From Providencia alcalifaciens (lineage in GTDB: Bacteria > Pseudomonadota > Gammaproteobacteria > Enterobacterales > Enterobacteriaceae): 64,000 bases of DNA. The notes beneath the pieces are model-generated. The model searched no databases and had not been told where the DNA came from. It saw only the letters and a program-made list of their open reading frames with translations. Where the stretch lies: contig NZ_CP084296.1 of the NCBI RefSeq assembly GCF_020271745.1, positions 186,001-250,000 of the forward strand, written 5' to 3'. The translations under genes were made by a program, and so were the position numbers. Shown here in pieces: positions 26,136 through 36,779 of the stretch; positions within the stretch are counted from its first letter, which is position 1, and the number at the start of each line of letters is the position of its first letter.

Positions 26136-28178
26136 TTAGAACGTGACGTTCAGTTTACCCCAGAATGTTCTACCCGGCTCATTAACAGGGCTATTGGACG
26201 AATAACCAAATCCGCTATTACCTGCTAAGTTCAAGTGCTCACTGTAGGTTTTATCAAACAAATTATCGACTCCCGCGCTCAGTTTTACACTGTCATTAAT
26301 ACGATACGCAGTATTCATCGAAAATACCGTAAAGCCTGCACTCTCACTGAAGTCTTTTCCGACAACATTACCTTCGTTGATTGCCACGCGATCTTGGCGA
26401 CTCACCATGCGCACCAACCCCGTTGTTGTCCAATCTCCTTTTTCCCACGTTAAACCTAAGCGGCTTTCCAACGGCGGCATTTGGGGTAACGCACGCCCAT
26501 CAGTTCTATTTTTTCCCCAAGAATACGCAAGACTCGCATCCGCTTTCCATTCATCACTCAGTTGATAAGCCACGCCCATTTCACCGCCCATGATCATCGC
26601 ATTGACGTTTTCAACTTGGCTCATTCTGGCGTTAGTTGGGCTATAGCGGAATAAAATAAAGTCATCGACACGCCCTACATAAGCAGAAACCCATGCATTG
26701 GCTTTATCATCACTGTATTTCGCACCAATATCTAACTGTGTCGTTTTCTCGGTTTTCACGTTGTCGAAAACATTTTTGCTGCCATTTGGCCCCATTTTTG
26801 GCGAGAACAACTCCCAATAATCAGGGAATCTTTCTGTATACCCCACCCCTGCGTACAACATCACTGGCGTTTCAGGTAATGCATGTTCATAGCGAACAAA
26901 ACCTGCTGGCATGACCGTGTTACGACCTGATGCCCCTACATCAGTGTAATTATCCACCAATACGCGATCTAAACGTCCACCACCAATCACCTTACTTTGC
27001 TCGCTCGCCGTCCAAGTGACCTCACTAAATACCCCATAATCTTGGAATTGTGCATCTTTTTTCCAGCTATTATTGCTGTTTTTACGGTGCTTATTGGTCT
27101 GCATATCTGCCCCAGCACGCAGCTCATAATCACTCCATAACCACGTCCCCATGACTCGACCGCCCATCGTCTCACGGTCAACACGCATTTTCATTGGCAT
27201 ATTCATCATCATGCCGTGGCCGCCATGACCACTGCTCATATGCCCGCCGCCTGATCCCATTGTGCTCGTTGGGCTACGCAGTGAGTAGTTATCCATAATA
27301 TGGTCAGCGTAGTTGTAATACACATTCCCTTCGATTTTATCGAATACTTCACCGATATTGCTTTTCTCGAAACGCAATCCTAAACTTTCACGCTTGAATT
27401 GAGAGCCATCCATTCCTCGTCCTGCATATCGCGCTTCACCATCACCTTTCCCAGCGGAAAGCTCGAATAATGTGTATTCATCCGGCGTCCAGCCCACTGC
27501 AACGTCCGCATTCCATTTATCCCATTTAGACGGTACTTTGTCCCCGTTACCATCTTTATAGTCATTAGAGCGTGATTTATTGCCCGTCAGGCGTACATAA
27601 CCTTTCTCATTTCCCAAGCTTACATCCGCATTAGCATCCCAACGCTGGTTTGATGCTGTCAATGCGCTCGCATTCCCTTGAACGCCCCCCTTGGTAAAGA
27701 TAGGCTTTTCACGCTCAAAACGTACAGTACCCGCTGAGTTTCCAGGCCCCCATAATACGGTTTGCGGCCCTTTCACCATGGTAAGCAAGTCAAAGTTTTC
27801 TGGTGAAATATAGGACGTCGGTGCATCCATACGGGAAGGACACGCTCCCAACATTTCACTGTCATTCGTCATGATCTTAAGACGGGAACCAAACATGCCG
27901 CGAAAAACAGGGTCACCATTGGTACCACCGTTACGGATTTGGGAAAAACCAGGGATCGTTTTCAAGTAGTCAGAGCCATCACTCGCGGGTACTGGCTGTC
28001 TTGGGGTTTTCGGCGATGTCGAAATGGTTAACGGCGAATCCACTGGCGCGGTGACAATCATGACCGAGCTATCGGTGATTGAACTTTTATTTTCTTCTTT
28101 AGCGAAAGTGGATGTTGACGCGATAGCTGAAATTACCAGCGCAGTCACCGGTGCAAATTTAAAATTAATTGAGTTCAT
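26136..28178 (-). CDS. TonB-dependent copper receptor (OprC/NosA type)
   Basis: 680 aa outer-membrane receptor: signal peptide (~1-26), plug domain to ~170 (KGPQTVLWGPGNSAGTVRFE), then a 22-strand barrel ending in an aromatic residue (KLNVTF). Strong family hallmarks of the copper receptor branch are CPSRMDAPTSYISPENFD, which contains a Cys and a Met, and a Met/His/Gly-rich external loop at ~307-332. There is no classic TonB box, but the N-terminus fits the family. It is next to a DUF2946 gene on the same strand, an association seen for copper receptors. Confidence 0.9.
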   Translation of the reverse strand: MNSINFKFAPVTALVISAIASTSTFAKEENKSSITDSSVMIVTAPVDSPLTISTSPKTPRQPVPASDGSDYLKTIPGFSQIRNGGTNGDPVFRGMFGSRLKIMTNDSEMLGACPSRMDAPTSYISPENFDLLTMVKGPQTVLWGPGNSAGTVRFEREKPIFTKGGVQGNASALTASNQRWDANADVSLGNEKGYVRLTGNKSRSNDYKDGNGDKVPSKWDKWNADVAVGWTPDEYTLFELSAGKGDGEARYAGRGMDGSQFKRESLGLRFEKSNIGEVFDKIEGNVYYNYADHIMDNYSLRSPTSTMGSGGGHMSSGHGGHGMMMNMPMKMRVDRETMGGRVMGTWLWSDYELRAGADMQTNKHRKNSNNSWKKDAQFQDYGVFSEVTWTASEQSKVIGGGRLDRVLVDNYTDVGASGRNTVMPAGFVRYEHALPETPVMLYAGVGYTERFPDYWELFSPKMGPNGSKNVFDNVKTEKTTQLDIGAKYSDDKANAWVSAYVGRVDDFILFRYSPTNARMSQVENVNAMIMGGEMGVAYQLSDEWKADASLAYSWGKNRTDGRALPQMPPLESRLGLTWEKGDWTTTGLVRMVSRQDRVAINEGNVVGKDFSESAGFTVFSMNTAYRINDSVKLSAGVDNLFDKTYSEHLNLAGNSGFGYSSNSPVNEPGRTFWGKLNVTF

Positions 28179-28359
28179 TTTTAGCCTATTTTTATCTGTT
28201 TCTTACTGCTATTGGCTCAAGGGGTTAATGACCACTCGGCTTCTTTTGAAAAATAGCCTAGCCTCCTGAAAATGAAGCTCAATTTCAGGATAAGCGAAGT
28301 GGTTTTGCCCATTGAAGACAAAATGCAGTTTTAAATTACGTTAAATAAAGAAATAAGAA

Positions 28360-28788
28360 TCAATAGGACGTGGGTGGTGCGCGAGCTAACTGCAATGACC
28401 AAGGACGGAAAATTCGTAATTGAATACAACGTTCGAAAGGAACAAAGATAGCGAGGGTTGCTAATTGGCGGATCACAACAGCAACAAATAAAATCAAAAA
28501 TGGGAAATGAACGAGTAGTTGGCAGTAACCACACGCAATGTCTTCCATCGGTGATTGTCCGACCCCCGTCATCAGCATATGGTTCATCACACCGCCATCT
28601 TCGCAATGTTCAGACAATGGCATTTCATGATGCTGCTGCATCGAATGCTCCGCCATTTTCTCATGCCCCATCAAGCAGTTGTTCATATGTGATATTGATT
28701 TTGAAATCAATGGCGCAACGAACAGCATCGCTACAGCGAGTAAGGCAAGGTAAGCGGCAAATTGTCGAATTGTGTGACGTAAATGCAA
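28360..28788 (-). CDS. DUF2946 family protein, probably copper-related
   Basis: 142 aa. An N-terminal membrane segment, a Met/His-rich middle (~35-75, e.g. HSMQQHHEM), the DUF2946 hallmark ACGYCQLL, and a second hydrophobic stretch. No ATG is in frame upstream; TTG 28788 is the only start after the in-frame stop. It lies 180 bp upstream of the copper receptor and is probably co-expressed with it. The function is not established. Confidence 0.75.
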   Translation of the reverse strand: MHLRHTIRQFAAYLALLAVAMLFVAPLISKSISHMNNCLMGHEKMAEHSMQQHHEMPLSEHCEDGGVMNHMLMTGVGQSPMEDIACGYCQLLVHFPFLILFVAVVIRQLATLAIFVPFERCIQLRIFRPWSLQLARAPPTSY

Positions 28789-28980
28789 CGGTTTTCCGGT
28801 GTTTCATAGCCTATAGATGGGCGCAGATTGTATCGTAATAAGAGGATTATTGTTATTGTTTTTTGACATTACTGTTAAACATTAAATACTTAATTGAAAT
28901 GGATCTCGTTTGCTATTTTATTGGTTAATCATAATGGGTTATTCATAAGTAAAAGCTTGCCATTACTTCTTTGTAACAAT

Positions 28981-29005
28981 AAAGGGAGCCTAAGCTCCCT
29001 TTATT
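28981..29005. terminator. terminator after ccmH
   Basis: 9-bp stem AAAGGGAGC / GCTCCCTTT (28981-28989 with 28994-29002), 4-nt loop, with AT-rich flanks both sides. It lies about 35 bp after the ccmH stop. Confidence 0.7.
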
Positions 29006-29038
29006 CAATCAGATTAATGCCAGATACCCCGAAAATCG

Positions 29039-30112
29039 TTATTTCCCTTCCGGTGCCTCTTTCTTCTCATGCAGCATCATCAACGATTGCTCGACACTGC
29101 GTTCTATAATATCTCGGCGCTGATCATTTTCAGGCAGCAGTTTTAACATCATTTGCCATGCCGAAATGGCTTCTGGATAACGCCCTTGTTCGAATGCATT
29201 AAAGGCAAATATGCTGAGCGCTTTAACGTTAGTCCGGTTCTTCGCAATCAGCTTTTTAAGTAGCTCATTGCCTTCTTGGTTATCACTTGGGTCTGACGAA
29301 CGGGTTAATACCTCCGCATAGCCTAATGCGACTGCATCATCGTCAGGGGATAAGCGGTAAGCACGACCATAAGCATCCGTTGCCATGGTGGCGTTGCCTA
29401 ATACCATCCCAATGCGACCGAGCATCACCCAGCCATCAATATTTTGTGGATCTTCTTGAAGGCGAGTACGTAAGCCTAAAGCCAAGCTCTCCATTTCTTC
29501 ATTATTCAGTGGAAGTTCATTGACATTCAGCGCTCTATCTAACAATGCTGGCGCTTGCTGATAAGCCACATTCCACTCTTTCACTTTGCTGTAGCTACCC
29601 ACTTCATAATACGCAGCACCTGCAACGCCCAGCGCTATCACAATTCCGGGGATATATACCCAAGCACTCACACGGCTCGCTTCTGGCAGAGGTTCGTCAT
29701 CATCATATTGAGCGACTTGGCTGGCTCTAACGCGCTTTTTAGAACGGGCGTAAATCAACCATCCCCCGACGGCAATAGCCACAAATGGCATTCCCCATAA
29801 CATCACAGTGAGCGGTGTTAATGGCGGGTTGTATGTAACAAAATAACCGTATCTCGCCACCATATAATCGATGATTTCATCGCGGCTTTTCCCCTCTTGC
29901 ATCAGCTCATACACCTTCTGGCGCAAGTCTAGGGCTATCATGGAGTTGGAGTCGGCAATACTGTTATTTTGGCATTTCGGGCAGCGTAACTCTTCTGCCA
30001 ACTTACGAAATTGCTGCTCTTGCTGTTCATTTTCGAATGTAAAAACTTCCGTGGAAGCCAAGCTTACACCTGCGCTGAGCGCCCACATCATCAAGGCAAT
30101 CACATATTTCAT
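29039..30112 (-). CDS. ccmH: cytochrome c maturation protein CcmH (CcmH-CcmI fusion)
   Basis: 357 aa. The N-terminal part is a thiol-disulfide module with LRCPKCQN (C44, C47), which keeps apocytochrome CxxCH thiols reduced. Two membrane segments follow (~103-122, ~150-170). The C-terminal ~180 residues are TPR repeats (CcmI-like) that hold apocytochrome. This fused form is the same as in E. coli. Its ATG overlaps the ccmG stop by 4 nt. Confidence 0.96.
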   Translation of the reverse strand: MKYVIALMMWALSAGVSLASTEVFTFENEQQEQQFRKLAEELRCPKCQNNSIADSNSMIALDLRQKVYELMQEGKSRDEIIDYMVARYGYFVTYNPPLTPLTVMLWGMPFVAIAVGGWLIYARSKKRVRASQVAQYDDDEPLPEASRVSAWVYIPGIVIALGVAGAAYYEVGSYSKVKEWNVAYQQAPALLDRALNVNELPLNNEEMESLALGLRTRLQEDPQNIDGWVMLGRIGMVLGNATMATDAYGRAYRLSPDDDAVALGYAEVLTRSSDPSDNQEGNELLKKLIAKNRTNVKALSIFAFNAFEQGRYPEAISAWQMMLKLLPENDQRRDIIERSVEQSLMMLHEKKEAPEGK

Positions 30113-30666
30113 TGATTTGCCTCCTTGCTATAACGATCCCACAGCGGCTTCAGCTCGTTTTGCCAAACTCGTTCATCAACCGCACCCGCATGGCGATAAC
30201 GAATAATCCCTTGCCCATCAATTAAAAAGGTTTCAGGCGCGCCATATACACCGAGATCAAGCCCCAGCATGCCTTGCCCATCGAATAAACTTAATGCGTA
30301 TGGATTACCCAATTCGCGCAGCCAGCCGATCGCTTTTTGGCGATCATCTTTATAATTCATCCCCACAACGCGGATCCCTTGGGACGCTAACTGATTCAAA
30401 TATTGGTGCTCAGCACGGCAAGTCGGGCACCATGTTGCCCATACATTCAATAGAATAGGTTGCCCTTGGATCAGCACCTCGGTGTCATATTCCTGCCCAG
30501 GATTTTCCAAGGATTCCAAACGGAAAACAGGGACTGGCTTGCCAATCAAGGCGGATTCTAACAAGCGTGGATCATCCCCTTCAGCATTACGTACTAATTG
30601 CCATAACAGCACGGCAGCAATCGCCGCAAAGATAACAAAAGGAATTAAAAAAACTTTGCGATTCAT
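30109..30666 (-). CDS. ccmG: thiol:disulfide interchange protein CcmG/DsbE
   Basis: 185 aa. Membrane-anchored thioredoxin-like reductant with active site WCPTC (C80, C83), the same positions as E. coli. It reduces the haem-binding disulfide of apocytochrome c via CcmH. It overlaps ccmF and ccmH by 4 nt each. Confidence 0.97.
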   Translation of the reverse strand: MNRKVFLIPFVIFAAIAAVLLWQLVRNAEGDDPRLLESALIGKPVPVFRLESLENPGQEYDTEVLIQGQPILLNVWATWCPTCRAEHQYLNQLASQGIRVVGMNYKDDRQKAIGWLRELGNPYALSLFDGQGMLGLDLGVYGAPETFLIDGQGIIRYRHAGAVDERVWQNELKPLWDRYSKEANQ

Positions 30667-32594
30667 ACAGCTTCCCCTTGCAGCTTGCGACGACGATAAC
30701 GCGAGTCACACAGGCAGCATAACGCGCCTATTGCCATAAATACCCCTCCTGCCCAAATCCAGCGGACAAACGGTTTATAGTACAAACGCAATGTCCACAC
30801 ATTTGGGGAGATCTCCTCACCCAACGCCGCATATAAATCACGGGTAATCCCGCCATCAATAGCCGCTTCCGTCATCACTGAGCGGCTAGTGCTATAAAAA
30901 CGTTTTTCTGGATGCAGCGTGGTGAGCACCTTGTCATTCTCTTTCACGGTGATAGTGCCAATTACTCCTTGATAGTTTGGCCCATCCGCTTCATGTACCC
31001 CATTAAATACAAAGGTATATCCGCGAATGACAATACTGTCGTCGGGTTTCATTTTTACATCACGTTCAATACTGTAATTCTGGCTAAAAGCGATCCCCAC
31101 GATAGTCACCGCTAAACCAAGGTGCGCCAAAACCATTCCCCAATAACTTGAGGTCAGTTTGATTTTTTTGCTGATGCGTACCTTCATTTCAGCGAAGGCC
31201 AAAATAACAATCCAGCATGCCATCATTAAGCCCAGCACCGTCAGTGCTTCGACTCTATCTTGCATTAACCAAGGCAGTAAGAAAGAGAGAATGAATGTCA
31301 ACACTAACGCCATTAGCAGCAATTTGCGAATTGCCGCAGGACGGTCACGTCCCCAACGTACTAGCGGTCCAATACCCAGCAACAATGCAAAGGGCACCAT
31401 CAAGGCAATAAACATCGTGTTGAAGAACGGTTCACCAATCGAAATTGTTCCCAAACCAATTTGTTTATGGATAAGCGGCAGCAATGTACCTAACAACACC
31501 ACCAACATGGCGGCTGTCAAAATCACGTTATTCCCTAACAACAGGGATTCCCGAGACCATAATGCGTTGTTGACCTTAGAACGTACTTTATGGCCGCGTA
31601 TTGCAAACACCAATAACGAGCCGCCGATCACTAACACCATAAAGGCAAGAATAAATAGCCCTCGTGCGGGATCAGAAGCAAAGGCATGCACCGAAACCAA
31701 TACACCTGAACGGACCAAGAATGTACCCAATAAACACAGGGAGAAGGCAAATATCGACAATAATAGCGACCATGCTTTGAAGGTGGCTCGCTGCTCAGTG
31801 ACTGATAATGAGTGGATTAAGGCCGTCCCCACTAACCACGGCATAAACGACGCGTTTTCTACCGGATCCCAGAACCACCAGCCACCCCAGCCTAATTCGT
31901 AGTAAGCCCACGCCGACCCTAACATAATCCCCAGCGTTAAGAAGAACCATGCCGCCAGCGTCCAAGGGCGTGCAAAACGGGTAAAGGAGCTATCTAAGCG
32001 ACCACTGAGTAATGCCGCAATCGCGAAGGCAAACGCCACCGAGAAGCCCACATAGCCCATGTACAGTAATGGTGGGTGGAAAATCAGTCCCGGATCTTGC
32101 AGCAGAGGGTTTAAGTCACGACCTTCAATCGGGAAGGAGGGTAAGGTGCGAGAGAATGGGTTTGAGGTAAAAATGATAAACAGCAAAAAGCCGACGCTGA
32201 CCATTCCCATTACCGCTAGCACCCGCGCCACAATATCCAGAGGCATACGATAACTGAATAACGCCACAGCAAATGTCCAGCCACTCATTAGCAGCACCCA
32301 CAGCAACAGTGACCCTTCATGTGCGCCCCATGTTGCCGCCACTCGGTACCAAATCGGTAATTGCGTGTTGGAGTTATTTGCCACGTAAGTGACGGAGAAA
32401 TCATTCACCACAAAGGCATTAATCAACACTAAAAATGCCCCTGTAATACAGAGAAACAGCAACCATGCTAATGGTCTAGATGCCGCCATCATACGGGCAT
32501 CATTACGCGCCACACCCCATAGAGGATAAAAAGAGAGTAATACAGAGACCCCTAATGCTAGACACAACAGGATATTACCAATCTCAGGGATCAT
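30663..32594 (-). CDS. ccmF: haem lyase subunit CcmF
   Basis: 643-aa polytopic inner-membrane protein. It bears the haem-handling WWD signature ([13 protein letters not shown]) and flanking conserved histidines ([20 protein letters not shown]). With CcmH it transfers haem from CcmE to apocytochrome. Its paralogue NrfE is encoded at 44461. Confidence 0.97.
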   Translation of the reverse strand: MIPEIGNILLCLALGVSVLLSFYPLWGVARNDARMMAASRPLAWLLFLCITGAFLVLINAFVVNDFSVTYVANNSNTQLPIWYRVAATWGAHEGSLLLWVLLMSGWTFAVALFSYRMPLDIVARVLAVMGMVSVGFLLFIIFTSNPFSRTLPSFPIEGRDLNPLLQDPGLIFHPPLLYMGYVGFSVAFAFAIAALLSGRLDSSFTRFARPWTLAAWFFLTLGIMLGSAWAYYELGWGGWWFWDPVENASFMPWLVGTALIHSLSVTEQRATFKAWSLLLSIFAFSLCLLGTFLVRSGVLVSVHAFASDPARGLFILAFMVLVIGGSLLVFAIRGHKVRSKVNNALWSRESLLLGNNVILTAAMLVVLLGTLLPLIHKQIGLGTISIGEPFFNTMFIALMVPFALLLGIGPLVRWGRDRPAAIRKLLLMALVLTFILSFLLPWLMQDRVEALTVLGLMMACWIVILAFAEMKVRISKKIKLTSSYWGMVLAHLGLAVTIVGIAFSQNYSIERDVKMKPDDSIVIRGYTFVFNGVHEADGPNYQGVIGTITVKENDKVLTTLHPEKRFYSTSRSVMTEAAIDGGITRDLYAALGEEISPNVWTLRLYYKPFVRWIWAGGVFMAIGALCCLCDSRYRRRKLQGEAV

Positions 32595-33070
32595 GATGCA
32601 TTGTCCTTATACATTGCAGCAGGACGTTTATGGTTTTCTTGCATCGCTTGCTCAATTTCTGGTGGTGTGTAGTTTTCATCATGTTTGGCTAACACTTCTT
32701 TCGCCATCACATGATTATTCGGTTCTAATTCCCCTTGCACCACCACGCCTTGCCCTTCTTTGAATAAATCAGGGAGGATACCGTCATAACTCACATCAAT
32801 TTCAGCTTCTGCATCATAGACCGTAAAGGTGACTTTCAATGAATCAGGATCACGTACCACGGTGCCGGGCATAACCATTCCACCAACTCGCAAACGCTGC
32901 CCGACTTCAGGCACTTTCTGCGTTTCTCGCTTCCCGTAAATCACTTCACCGGGGGTATAAAATAGGTCGATACTGGAACTTAAGGCATATAGCACCAATG
33001 AAAAAGTCAGCCCAACACCTAAAATAATGGATGAAACCAACCACAGTCGGTTACGGCGACGAATATTCAC
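32591..33070 (-). CDS. ccmE: haem chaperone CcmE
   Basis: 159 aa. N-terminal membrane anchor, OB-fold domain, and the covalent haem ligand H130 in [12 protein letters not shown] with Y134, exactly as in E. coli. It overlaps both neighbours by 4 nt. Confidence 0.97.
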   Translation of the reverse strand: MNIRRRNRLWLVSSIILGVGLTFSLVLYALSSSIDLFYTPGEVIYGKRETQKVPEVGQRLRVGGMVMPGTVVRDPDSLKVTFTVYDAEAEIDVSYDGILPDLFKEGQGVVVQGELEPNNHVMAKEVLAKHDENYTPPEIEQAMQENHKRPAAMYKDNAS

Positions 33071-33279
33071 ATCCCCTCCCTGCGCGCTCTAGCGGCTTTT
33101 TGTCTTGCTTCACGCGCTTGTTGCTGAACAATCGCGCTAAAAATCATTTTTCGTTGAATATAAGTATGGATACACAGTGCCGCTAATGGCAAAAGGGTTA
33201 GCGCAACCGCTAACCAAACATAAAATCCATATCCCCCCATGGCGATGAAGTCACTCCAAGAGGCAAAAGCACTATTCAT
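33067..33279 (-). CDS. ccmD: small membrane protein CcmD
   Basis: 70 aa, one membrane helix ([19 protein letters not shown]) and a basic C-terminus rich in Arg and Ala. It helps holo-CcmE leave CcmC. Start chosen at ATG 33279 (GAGGGAA upstream; 8-nt overlap with ccmC), giving the E. coli size of 69-70 aa, rather than 33297. Confidence 0.93.
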   Translation of the reverse strand: MNSAFASWSDFIAMGGYGFYVWLAVALTLLPLAALCIHTYIQRKMIFSAIVQQQAREARQKAARARREGM

Positions 33280-34033
33280 GGTTGTTCCCTCGTTCATGGC
33301 GGTTTCCTCGCTTAGTCATCAGTTCCAGTACCCAAGGTCGGTTACGCTCTAACATTAACAGTTGGTTACGCAGACGAATTAGCGTCAACGAAATAAATAG
33401 GAATAAATACCCTAAAATAGCTAAACGTAACGGGGTACGCATAGCCGGATTAATACTTTCTTGCATACGTGTTGATGGTTGATGCAGGGTTTGCCACCAC
33501 TCAACTGAGTAGTGAATAATAGGCAAATTGATCACCCCAATTAACACTAAAATGGCAGCTGCTTTTCCTGCTGTACGGCGGTCATCAAAAGCGTGCCATA
33601 GGGCAATAACCCCAACATATAAGAATAATAGGATCAATTCGGAGGTTAGGCGCGCATCCCATACCCACCAAGCTCCCCACATCGGTTTACCCCATGTGGC
33701 GCCAGTGACAAGCGCGATAAAGGTGAATACAGCGCCGACAGGCGCCATTGCAGCAATGGCTAACTCAGAAATTTTCATTTGCCAGACAAGACCGATGAAC
33801 GCCGTGATAGCCATCGTGGCATAAATCCCCATCGACCACATGGCCGCAGGGACATGAATATATATAATCCGGTAGCTATCACTCTGTGTTTTATCGGTTG
33901 GGGCAAAACCAAAGCCCCAAACCCAGCCCACCGCCAGAAAGATCACACTTAACACAATGAACACTGGAGCTAATCGCCCGCATATTTTATATAGGTTCAT
34001 TGGAATTGCTAATTGGTGAAGCTTTTTCCACAT
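33272..34033 (-). CDS. ccmC: haem transporter CcmC
   Basis: 253 aa, six membrane helices, WWD motif WGAWWVWDARLTSE with flanking conserved histidines (YIHVPAA, HYSVEWW). It attaches haem to CcmE. In E. coli the genes upstream would be ccmA and ccmB; here the next gene is napC, 136 bp away. Confidence 0.97.
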   Translation of the reverse strand: MWKKLHQLAIPMNLYKICGRLAPVFIVLSVIFLAVGWVWGFGFAPTDKTQSDSYRIIYIHVPAAMWSMGIYATMAITAFIGLVWQMKISELAIAAMAPVGAVFTFIALVTGATWGKPMWGAWWVWDARLTSELILLFLYVGVIALWHAFDDRRTAGKAAAILVLIGVINLPIIHYSVEWWQTLHQPSTRMQESINPAMRTPLRLAILGYLFLFISLTLIRLRNQLLMLERNRPWVLELMTKRGNRHERGNNHE

Positions 34034-34169
34034 AGTTAATAGCCCCGATTTGTCTCACAAAATGCTGTGCATTAATATTAGCTACAATACACAAAAACCA
34101 CGTAATTTTATTGATTTATCACAAATACAACTTAGGCTAGCTGACTCAATTAGCCAACTAGCCTATTTC
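34034..34169 (-). promoter_or_regulatory. napC-ccmC spacer with FNR/CRP-like site
   Basis: This 136-bp spacer occupies the position of ccmAB in E. coli. The minus strand has TTGTGATAAATCAA (34111-34124), a partial FNR/CRP-like site. A GGCTAG...CTAGCC stem (34135-34163) lies just after napC. It may hold a separate ccmC promoter. Confidence 0.35.
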
Positions 34170-34772
34170 TTAGAAGCCTGGTTCCACTTCCCGCATATCT
34201 GGTAACTTATGCGCAATACCTTTATGGCAATCAATACAGGTTTTTCCGTCTTTTAATGCTTGGTCATGCATTTTTGCAGCGACACTTTTTTGAGCGGTAA
34301 AATCCATATAGTCGAAGTTGTGACAGTTACGGCACTCTTGGGAATTGTTATCCTTCATCCGCCGCCACTCATTCTGCGCCATTTCGAGGCGATGTGCTTC
34401 AAATTTTTGTGGTGTATCAATCACGCCAAAAATCTTACCATACAGCTCTTTACTGGCTTTGATTTTTCTCACCATTTTTGGCACAAACTCATGAGGTACG
34501 TGGCAATCTGGGCATGTCGCTCTCACCCCACTACGGTTAGTATAGTGAATGGTATCCATATACTCTTCGTAGACGTTTTCACGCATTTCATGGCAGCTAA
34601 TACAGAACTCTTCCGTATTGGCCTTCTCCATTCCGGTATTAAAACCGCCCCAGAAAATAACACCGCCGACAAAACCGATAATCAACAACGTGCCTAACGC
34701 TAAACGGCTTGGACGCCACCACCACTGCCAAACCCGGCGAATGATACCCGGTTTATCACTTTTATTAGTCAT
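34170..34772 (-). CDS. napC: tetrahaem quinol dehydrogenase NapC
   Basis: 200 aa, N-terminal membrane anchor and four CxxCH haem sites (CISCH, CPDCH, CRNCH, CIDCH). It passes electrons from menaquinol to NapAB. Last gene of the nap operon. Confidence 0.97.
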   Translation of the reverse strand: MTNKSDKPGIIRRVWQWWWRPSRLALGTLLIIGFVGGVIFWGGFNTGMEKANTEEFCISCHEMRENVYEEYMDTIHYTNRSGVRATCPDCHVPHEFVPKMVRKIKASKELYGKIFGVIDTPQKFEAHRLEMAQNEWRRMKDNNSQECRNCHNFDYMDFTAQKSVAAKMHDQALKDGKTCIDCHKGIAHKLPDMREVEPGF

Positions 34773-34781
34773 ATCCGCCCC

Positions 34782-35231
34782 TTATTTCCCGAAGCCTTTA
34801 GATGGGGTAAAGGTATTATCGATAATCGGCGCAGTATCAGATTGAGGAACATGACACTGTAAGCAGAAATAACGATTTGGTGCCACTTCACCTAATACTT
34901 TACCTGTCGCATCCATAAAGTGTGTTGGGCTAATACGTGGTGCGCCAGTGGTACGATAATTTTCGACACCATGGCACTGCAAACAACGGTTTGTGTTCGT
35001 GGTAATTTGATACCCTTCAACACTGTGAGGGATCATCGGTGGCTGATTAACGTAGTTCAGCGCCATTTTTTCCTGCTCTTTCGGAATATGAATGCCACTT
35101 TCTGGTGTGCCTGACACTTCTGGTGATTGAGTCAGATCGACGCCATTCGCCGACCATGCAAAACTGCTCACGACAACGGCCATACCCGCTATCCAACGGC
35201 TTAATGTTCTTTTCAGGACAGGGTTTTTCAT
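34782..35231 (-). CDS. napB: dihaem cytochrome NapB
   Basis: 149 aa with a signal peptide and two CxxCH sites (CLQCHG, CLQCHV). Electron-transfer subunit of periplasmic nitrate reductase. It overlaps napH by 4 nt. Confidence 0.97.
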   Translation of the reverse strand: MKNPVLKRTLSRWIAGMAVVVSSFAWSANGVDLTQSPEVSGTPESGIHIPKEQEKMALNYVNQPPMIPHSVEGYQITTNTNRCLQCHGVENYRTTGAPRISPTHFMDATGKVLGEVAPNRYFCLQCHVPQSDTAPIIDNTFTPSKGFGK

Positions 35232-36091
35232 GATTTAGCTCCCGAACTCCATTTTAGTGTTATTTTAAAAACGTCCTCAGAACAGACATCAATACAACGA
35301 CCACACGTTGTGCAATCTTTCGCCGTGATCTGTGCTGGGGCTTGTTTATCAAGAACCGGAACGCGCAAAACTTGCGGCTCAGGACAAACGTGGAAACAAT
35401 CCATACAGCGGTTACACTGCTCTTTTTTATGGGCGGTCACGACTAAAGCCCCTTTACACCCCGCGACACCGTACAGTGCGCCGAGTGGGCATAAGTGACC
35501 ACACCAACCATGTTCCACGACCAATAAATCGAATAAAAATAGTGCAATTAAAACTAAAGCGCCGCTACCAAAACCAAAAATCAAACTACGTCCCATCAGA
35601 GAAACGGGGTTAATCCATTCCCAAAGCAGCGTACCTGTTAATGCAGATCCCAGCAAAATAACACCCAGCAAAACATAACGGATGTAACGTGGGATCGTGG
35701 CGGATTGATTGAATTCGAATTTTCGACGTAGCCATGCCGCTGCATCCGTGACCGGATTCACAGGGCACACCCAACTACAGAAAACCCGTTTTCCTAACAG
35801 GGCATACACCCCGAAAACAATCCCTGCACCGATTAACGCGGAGATCCCCGGTAAGTAACCACTTGCTAAGCTTTCAAGAGTAATCAGCGGATCCGTCAAT
35901 GGGATCGTATCCAGCAATAAGCTGCTACTGTAGTTGCCATGTAAGATCCACACACCAAACCATGGACCACTTAAAAACATGGCTAACACTAACAACTGAC
36001 TGGTACGTCTTAATACCAACCATTTATGGCTTCCCCACCACCCTTTTTTCGCCAGAGCCTCACGTCCGGCATCGTGCTTACGATTTGCCAT
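35228..36091 (-). CDS. napH: quinol dehydrogenase membrane component NapH
   Basis: 287 aa, four membrane helices and two C-terminal [4Fe-4S] motifs ([23 protein letters not shown]). It pairs with NapG to feed electrons from ubiquinol. Start set at ATG 36091 ([13 protein letters not shown]), identical in form to E. coli; a longer frame reaches 36112. Overlaps napG by 14 nt. Confidence 0.96.
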   Translation of the reverse strand: MANRKHDAGREALAKKGWWGSHKWLVLRRTSQLLVLAMFLSGPWFGVWILHGNYSSSLLLDTIPLTDPLITLESLASGYLPGISALIGAGIVFGVYALLGKRVFCSWVCPVNPVTDAAAWLRRKFEFNQSATIPRYIRYVLLGVILLGSALTGTLLWEWINPVSLMGRSLIFGFGSGALVLIALFLFDLLVVEHGWCGHLCPLGALYGVAGCKGALVVTAHKKEQCNRCMDCFHVCPEPQVLRVPVLDKQAPAQITAKDCTTCGRCIDVCSEDVFKITLKWSSGAKS

Positions 36092-36773
36092 TGTTTCCCT
36101 CCAGCCAACCAAAACGGTAATGGTGACCTAATTCCCCTTTCGCCAGCGAACGTGGCAATACTTTAATTGCCGACTCCTCAAGCACACACGCTTGTTCGCA
36201 TTTACCGCACCCCGTACAGTAATTACTGTTCACAGTCGGTAAGAAACGCGCGTGTTTACCCGTTCGGTGGTTTTGTTCAAGTTCCAGTGTGATAGCTTCG
36301 TCAATCACAGGGCAAACTCGGTAGCACACATCGCATCGTAACCCTTGAAAGTTCAAGCAGTTTTCTTGGTCGAGTAACACTGCCAGCCCCATACGTGCAT
36401 CATTGATGGAGTCAATATCCTTATCCAACGCACCACTTGGGCACACTTTGGCACAAGGAATGTCTTCACACATTTCACACGGGTTTTCACGAGCAATAAA
36501 ATACGGTGTACCGGCTGCCATGCCAGACGCCAATGTGGCGAGTTTCAACATATCGTAAGGACACGCTTGCACACATTGACCACAGCGCACACAGGCACTT
36601 GCAAAGGCACTTTCGTCTAAGGCACCCGGCGGGCGAAGATGCACTCCGCTCGCTCGGGAGGTTTGTTGCTGAAGCCCCAGTACCACACCAACAGCCGCCA
36701 GTCCACCCGCAGCGCGAGCAACATCACGCAAAAAACGGCGGCGACTATTCTGGGAACTCGGTTTCTGGGACAT
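36078..36773 (-). CDS. napG: ferredoxin-type protein NapG
   Basis: 231 aa. Twin-arginine signal (NSRRRFLRD) and four [4Fe-4S] cysteine clusters (e.g. [37 protein letters not shown]). Exported folded partner of NapH. ATG 36773 directly follows the napA stop. Confidence 0.96.
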   Translation of the reverse strand: MSQKPSSQNSRRRFLRDVARAAGGLAAVGVVLGLQQQTSRASGVHLRPPGALDESAFASACVRCGQCVQACPYDMLKLATLASGMAAGTPYFIARENPCEMCEDIPCAKVCPSGALDKDIDSINDARMGLAVLLDQENCLNFQGLRCDVCYRVCPVIDEAITLELEQNHRTGKHARFLPTVNSNYCTGCGKCEQACVLEESAIKVLPRSLAKGELGHHYRFGWLEGNNGKS

Positions 36774-36779
36774 ACGCAA

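Noticed and set aside
31159-31902. 247-codon plus-strand ORF
   Set aside because: Antisense shadow of ccmF, whose frame has clear CcmF motifs.
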